Below are positions 49,601-55,600 of a stretch of 64,000 nt of DNA, piece by piece (position 1 is the stretch's first letter; every line of letters starts with the position of its first letter). The DNA is from Meconema thalassinum (lineage: Eukaryota; Arthropoda; Insecta; Orthoptera; Tettigoniidae): NCBI GenBank assembly GCA_946902985.2, contig OX336388.2:293672526-293736525 (forward strand), written 5' to 3'. Under the pieces are notes generated by a model. It was not told the DNA's origin. It ran no database searches and saw only the letters and a list, made by a program, of their open reading frames with translations. A program made the translations under genes and the position numbers.

Positions 49601-52600
49601 TGTCTGTTGACTGACATCGCTACCGTTTTTGATTTGTTTATTGTTAATCCGTGTGCTTTTAGACAGTTATTCCAGGTGGCCAACCTCTCCTGTACTTCTT
49701 TCTCTGTATTACCCCAAATTACTACATCACCTGCAAATGCAAATGCGCTGATTTCTGTATTGTTGTTATGCTTTATTCCTTTCATAACTTCGTCCATTAC
49801 AGTGATAAAAAAGTAATGGCGAGAGGGCACTGCCCTGTTGAACTCCTTTAGTTGTTTGTAACCAGTCAGAATTACCATTTCCTATCTGAACACAACTGTG
49901 GCAACCTTCGTAAAGCATTTTAACTTTCTGGATTAGCCCCGCGGGTACGTTTCTCTTTCTTAGGCGCATTCCCATATAGTCTTTCTTGGGACGTTATCAA
50001 ATGCTTTTTCAAGATCTAAAAATACAAGTGTTAGGTCTCTACCCTTCTCCCAGTGCTTTTCTAGCAGCATTCTGAGGGAAAATATGAGATCTATAGTTGC
50101 ACGGTGTTTTCTGAATCCATACTGCTCTTCCTGCAGTTGAGGTTCTATTATTTTCCTTAGCCTTTTCTCAGGTATTTTTTCAAATATTTTCAGGCCATGA
50201 GACAATAAAGTGATCCCTCTATAATTGCCACATTTCTTTCGGCTTCCTTTTTTGAAGAGAGGTACTATTATTCCTTTTTTCCAATTATCTGGAACTTTTC
50301 CATCCTTCCATATTGCACCTATTACTCTATGAAGCCACTGTATTCCTAGTGGACCAGCTGCTTTGATCATGTTCCCACTGACTTCATCAAATCCTGTAGA
50401 TTTTTCTTTGGGCATACTATTAAGGGCTGTTTCTGCTTCCTTCCATGTTGGTGGATTCTCTTGATCAAGTTCATCATTACAGCATAAACTGACCTTTGTG
50501 GTTCCATCGTTGGGGTCTACTCCTGTACTGCTGTATAATTTTTCGAAATAAGATTTCATGACCTTCCTTATTTCTGTCTCTTCCCTGACTATGTTGCCAT
50601 CTGGTTTCTCTATTGCTGTTATATATTCAAAGTCTCTTCTTATATTTCTTATTGTTCGGTACAGTAGTTTAGAGTTGGCTTTGCTGTCCTGTTCCACTTT
50701 ATCTGTGAAATCGGTCCAAGTTTTATGTTTTTCTTCGGCCACAATTCTTTTAACTTGTAGCTTCAGATCTCTGTATTTCTGCTGTAATTCATTCACAGTG
50801 GATTCATTTCTTCCACTTCCTTTTTGCATTTCTTTATATCTGGCTTTCCTGGTTTCATTCTTCTCTTTTACGGCTTTCTTCACCCTATCGTTCCACCAAG
50901 AGGTTTCTTTTGCCTTTATTTTGTTGCTAGTCTTGCCACATACTTCTACAGCAGCTCCGACAATACTTTCTTTAAATCTAGTCCATTCAACATTTCCTTC
51001 CTGTAACGAGTCTGATGGTAACTTATTGCCCACATTCTTCATGTACTCTATTTGTTTCTCTGTCTTCTTTAATTCCCATGTCCTAATTTTTGGTTTCCTG
51101 CATTTCTGAGTTTTATGAACTACAATGTTTTTAATTGTTGCAAGGAGCAATCTGTGGTCACTGTCTAGACTTTCACTTGGTATAACTCGAACATCACAGA
51201 TGATCTTCCCTGCTTCATAGTCTGATATGATATAATCGATCACAGTCTTAGATTCTCCGTTCCAGCTATATCTTGTTAGTTTGTGACTTAGCTGTTTCTG
51301 AAACCAACTATTGTTTATTCTCAATCTACTCCTTAGACACAGATCTAGGAGATTTTCACCTTCTTGGTTCCTATTGCCATAACCATGTGGACCCAGTACG
51401 CTTTCATATCCTAGTCTATCTGATCCAGCTTGGGCATTCAGATCTCCTATTATAATTACATTTTCTTCTCTTTCTATAGTTTCTTCTAGATCAGTTAGGA
51501 ATTCTACTTTTTCTTCCTCACTGCAGCCTGTCTGTGGGGCATATACCTGAACTACTGTCAGCACTTTCTTGTTTAGTGATATATCCAGTTTAATAATTCT
51601 TTCATTCACGTATATTACCTCACTAATAACATCTATGTCTTCTCTTAGTATAAAACCTACACCATTTTTGGCTTCCGTTCTATGACCATTCCAATGCAGT
51701 TTATATCCTTTCCTTAGTTTCCTTATTCCTCTGCCTTTCCACTTCGTCTCACTCAGACCAAGAATACAGAGGTTTCTCCTTTCCATCATATCTATTAGTT
51801 CTTCGGTTCTACCATTCAGAGTCAGGATATTTAATGTTCCAATTCGGTGTTTAGGGTTCTTCACGTTGGGTTTCTTCTTCTTAGAACATCGTACATGTTG
51901 TACATGTTTGAGAAGATTTGTCAGTTCGGTGTTTTTGTGTTCCGAGGCTCGTTTTATTGTTGAAAGCAATTAACATCTTTACTCATCTGCTGGCCTGCTA
52001 AGCCTAACGCGTCTGAGGATTTTATTTTCGGGGTTTACTCCCTTAGCCTTTGAAGATCCCTCTTCACCACAAGGCAGTGGTTTCCTCTTCTAATTTTCCC
52101 CAGAGAGGATGGGTTGCCTCGTCCACCATCTCCGCCTTTCCAAAGGTCTCCTTCTCTGCCGAAGATGCTGTTAAGGTAACCCTGGGCATGGGTTCCACGT
52201 TATACCCCGTGGGACTGGGTCCTTGCCTGAACTTAGCTCTCCTTTCACACCGGCCTACTGATGTGGAGGATACCCACCCCCGCAACGTGGATGCGCCAGA
52301 CACGAATTACTCAAGTGGAGGATAGGGAAGGTGACCCTATCTCCCTTGAGCCGGGTTAATGGTTGCGTATGATGCCACAACCAAAGGCTCCCATCTGAAC
52401 CAAATTTTACATACTTACCCTTTGGAACCCGACGAGGAACACTGTCTGTTTGAAATTTCAGACTGACCAGTCCAATCCCTGCATTTATGCCCTTTGGCAC
52501 AAATCAACACCGTTTCACCGATCTGTACCAAATTTTACTTACTTACCCTTTGAAATCCGAAGAGTAACACTGTCTACTTGAAATTTCGGACAGACCACTC

Positions 52601-55600
52601 CATTCCCTGCATTTAGGCCCTTTAGCACAAATCTACACTGTATCGCCTAATTGCACCGAATTTTACATACTTTCCCTTTGAAACTCTGCTGGTTACACTG
52701 TCCATTTGATATTTTGGACAATTCTCTCCATTCTCTACATTTAGAATAACAGACAAAAGGAACTTGAAAACCACATTTTAAGGCGCATCCGCAGTAGAGT
52801 AACTGTAAGAATATATTAATAAGTCTATTGTTGGCTGGCAATGCGGGCTGCATCACGTCACCCCTACCAGTGTTCTGGTGCAGAATTGCGAAAATGGTTA
52901 CATCTTGCAGTCACTAGGAGTAATTAGTGTAGAAAGACTTCTTAGGCCTCTTGAAACAGTTATCATGAACATATTATGCCTCTGTATAAGTGCAATGGTG
53001 TTGGTGCAGTACATTGATGTTATCAACTGCAATAAGCTTTCAAATTTACTTTCATTTATTCGGATTCTTATCCTTGAGCGCTATTGGCGATAAATGACAC
53101 TAATGCTACCTCCGGAGCTCGGAACAGCCGAAGTTTTCTAAAGTGCTCTGATTATTTTCCTATGGCGCTATGCGACAAAAGACGACACTATTGGTCTCTA
53201 CTTTTCTAACAGCCAATGAGATATAGGCGCAAGGCAGTGTCTTTTAGTTCATTGGCTCCTCTTTCTAATCATATTTTTCAATTAGTTTGTAAATTACATG
53301 TGTCAGTACTGTAGTTAGTAAATAGCCGTTTCCCTATTCATTATTATCATTATCATTGTGGGAAAATGAACTTAATGTTACGTCCATTATACTGTACTAC
53401 TTATCACCCCTACCACCACCACTAAAAGTTAAATTTTTATTTTATTTTTCTGTTAATTTAAGTATCATGTGCCAGTTGTGTAGTAGTAATCATTATCATC
53501 CATAAGACAAATAAATCCATTGGGCGAAGTCGGGCACTACTGCTAGTGATGAATAAAAAACAATTGATATTAACTTCCAAATGATTTCACAAAATTTTGC
53601 TACTTGCTGTGGTGGACGGTAAGAGCTTGTCAGTTTACTGAAGGTCGGAATTAGGGAATTTGAGATACTAGGTCCAGGTAATATTTCTGGAAATTCCTGC
53701 TCATTCATAAGCTGAACCCCTACTGTAAACTGGTAGTAAAGTGAAAGAAACGGCGGTATTTCAATTGTTGGAGAATCGGGTTCTTCCTCACAGACGGTGA
53801 AAGCCAATATCATCTTTTTGGAAGCCTTCATAGGGAGGTTAAGGCTGCTTGAACTTTTAGTTCTCGCAGTAATGTAGTGCAGTTGCACTCTATACAAAGG
53901 GAGGTAGCGCGCAGTTCGCTATTCCTGTGGGGGTCCAGGCGGGGACACCAAGAGCCCGCCGATGAGCCAGCTTGGTGTCCTAGGCGAAACCCCACACAAG
54001 ACACGGCACAAACCTAGCAGAATTGCTGAGTTTTAGTGCTAACTACTAATTAGCAGAATATACGAATACTCTTGGTGAATTAAGGAAGATCAAGCAATTT
54101 TCTCAATAACAAGGAAATGTTCAGGTTTTGATGACCAACCACGAGACTCTGAGTCCGAATCGAAATATACGACTTAAAGAACATGAAGTAACAAAAAGCG
54201 CTTCAAAACAATAGGAAAATATAATATACGCCCTTCTCAAGCCGAGATGTGCACTTAGACAGGCAAAGGGAAAAAAATAGGATGCATTGTATTGAAATAA
54301 CCAAAATATGCATAAATATGCAAAAATATGATTTTGCATGATCTTCCAGGCCTTTTCAGTGAAGCGCATTAATTCCTCAAAACTATTCTCTTAACATAGA
54401 CCTTAAATACCCAACTGACCATCCGCAATCGTTCATCAATAATTATACAGTGCCGACTGTACCAATATCTTTGGGAAAACGATTGCGTCACACCACTGAT
54501 AACTTGTAGTTCATACTTCTTGCACCTGACGGGCACAAGTTGTTCTCCTTGCTTTAAATTAATACAGTGCAACAAGGAAGTTTTTATGTATGGAAATGGT
54601 TCTAGTTCTTGAGAGATGTGAATGTCAGTAATATCAAATACAATAGAATACCAACACTCTTCGGCGGCGGCGGTGGCGTAGTTGGTAGCATGCAAAGCTT
54701 CTATGCCCAAGGTTGCGGGTTCAAACCCGGCCGAAGTCGTTAGATATTTTAAGAGCGTTAAAAATCCCCCAGTATGCCTTCCTTTGGAGGGGAAGTAAAG
54801 CCGCAGGCCCATGTCAGATTTATGGCATGAAAAAGAACCTTCCACTAACTACACTAGTGTGAAGCCAAAATTTGTAGGTTGGAATTGATAACGCTGTATT
54901 AGTTCCAACGTTCGCCTCCAGGTGCTGACTGCGATGCCATCTAGTAGTCAAGTCCTCAAGCTAGGTGTCGTGGATGGTAGCATTTGGTAGCATAAGTAGG
55001 AACTACTTGAAATTATTGTTTGCAGTCCTTACTTGAAAAACAGATAACACTAATACAGCCAACACAATGGTTGGTTGGTTCCTCAGTTTGGGGGCTGCGA
55101 CAAGGCGGTCATGTAGCCCCGTGTACTTTGGGTGTGTGTAGAATCTGTCTGATAACCGGTGTTAATTGTGATGACTGTATTAGTGTGTGTTACCTGTTTT
55201 TTTTATTCAAGTGAGGACTGCGGACTTTGAATTTTTCAAATAGTTCCTACTTTTGCCGCCAAACGCCACCGTCAACGACTACTAGTTCAGAACTTAGCTA
55301 CTAGACGCCACCGCAGTCGGCTCTTGGCAACGAACGTAGAAACCTAAGAGCGTTGTTTACATTCTTAACCTATATAATTTAGCTTCACACAGGTGCAGGC
55401 TAATTAGTGGAAGGTTCTTTAACATGCCATAAATCTATGACATGGGACCGTCGGCTTTAATTCCCCTCCGAAGGAAGGCATACTGGGGGATTTTTAACGC
55501 TCTTAAAAAATCTGACGACTCGGCCGGGTTTAACCCGCGATCTTGGGCATAGAAGCTCAGCATACTACCAACTACGCCACCGAAGACGCCAGCCATCACA

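Larger units (their letters stand above)
48935..52387 (-). mobile_element. Full-length RTE-like LINE, family B
   Basis: 3,453 bp between CTCCCAT at 48928-48934 and CTCCCAT at 52388-52394 (perfect 7-bp target duplication inside the satellite). The minus-strand 5' region (52387-51970) is GC-rich and non-coding or uncharacterised. The 3' end is (GAT)n. Length and organisation match RTE elements (single long ORF, endonuclease then RT, simple-repeat tail). Confidence 0.9.
45492..52745 (+). repeat. Helitron-type 5' end followed by 128-bp satellite, split by two LINEs
   Basis: A|TCTATTATATAAAGCTCAATG at 45492 resembles the Helitron start at 14479, and both run into TATACAAATCTACACCGTT. A tandem unit of 128 bp follows (ACACCGTT at 45545, 45673 and, as ACAGTT, 45801). 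Its consensus includes CACCGATCTGAACC, TACTTACCCTTTGGAACCC and CCATTCCCTGCATTTAGGCC. The array occupies 45540-45913, 48447-48927 and 52395-52745. No Helitron 3' hairpin was found after 52745. Confidence 0.7.

Noticed and set aside
53185..53270. CCAAT-box cluster as an internal promoter
   Set aside because: No start codon, TATA or initiator context supports a gene nearby; only a low-confidence note was kept.
54668..54735. Functional tRNA gene (A and B boxes present), also at 2673, 56468, 56868 and 59656
   Set aside because: They continue into SINE bodies, most have target duplications and none was folded into a complete cloverleaf.
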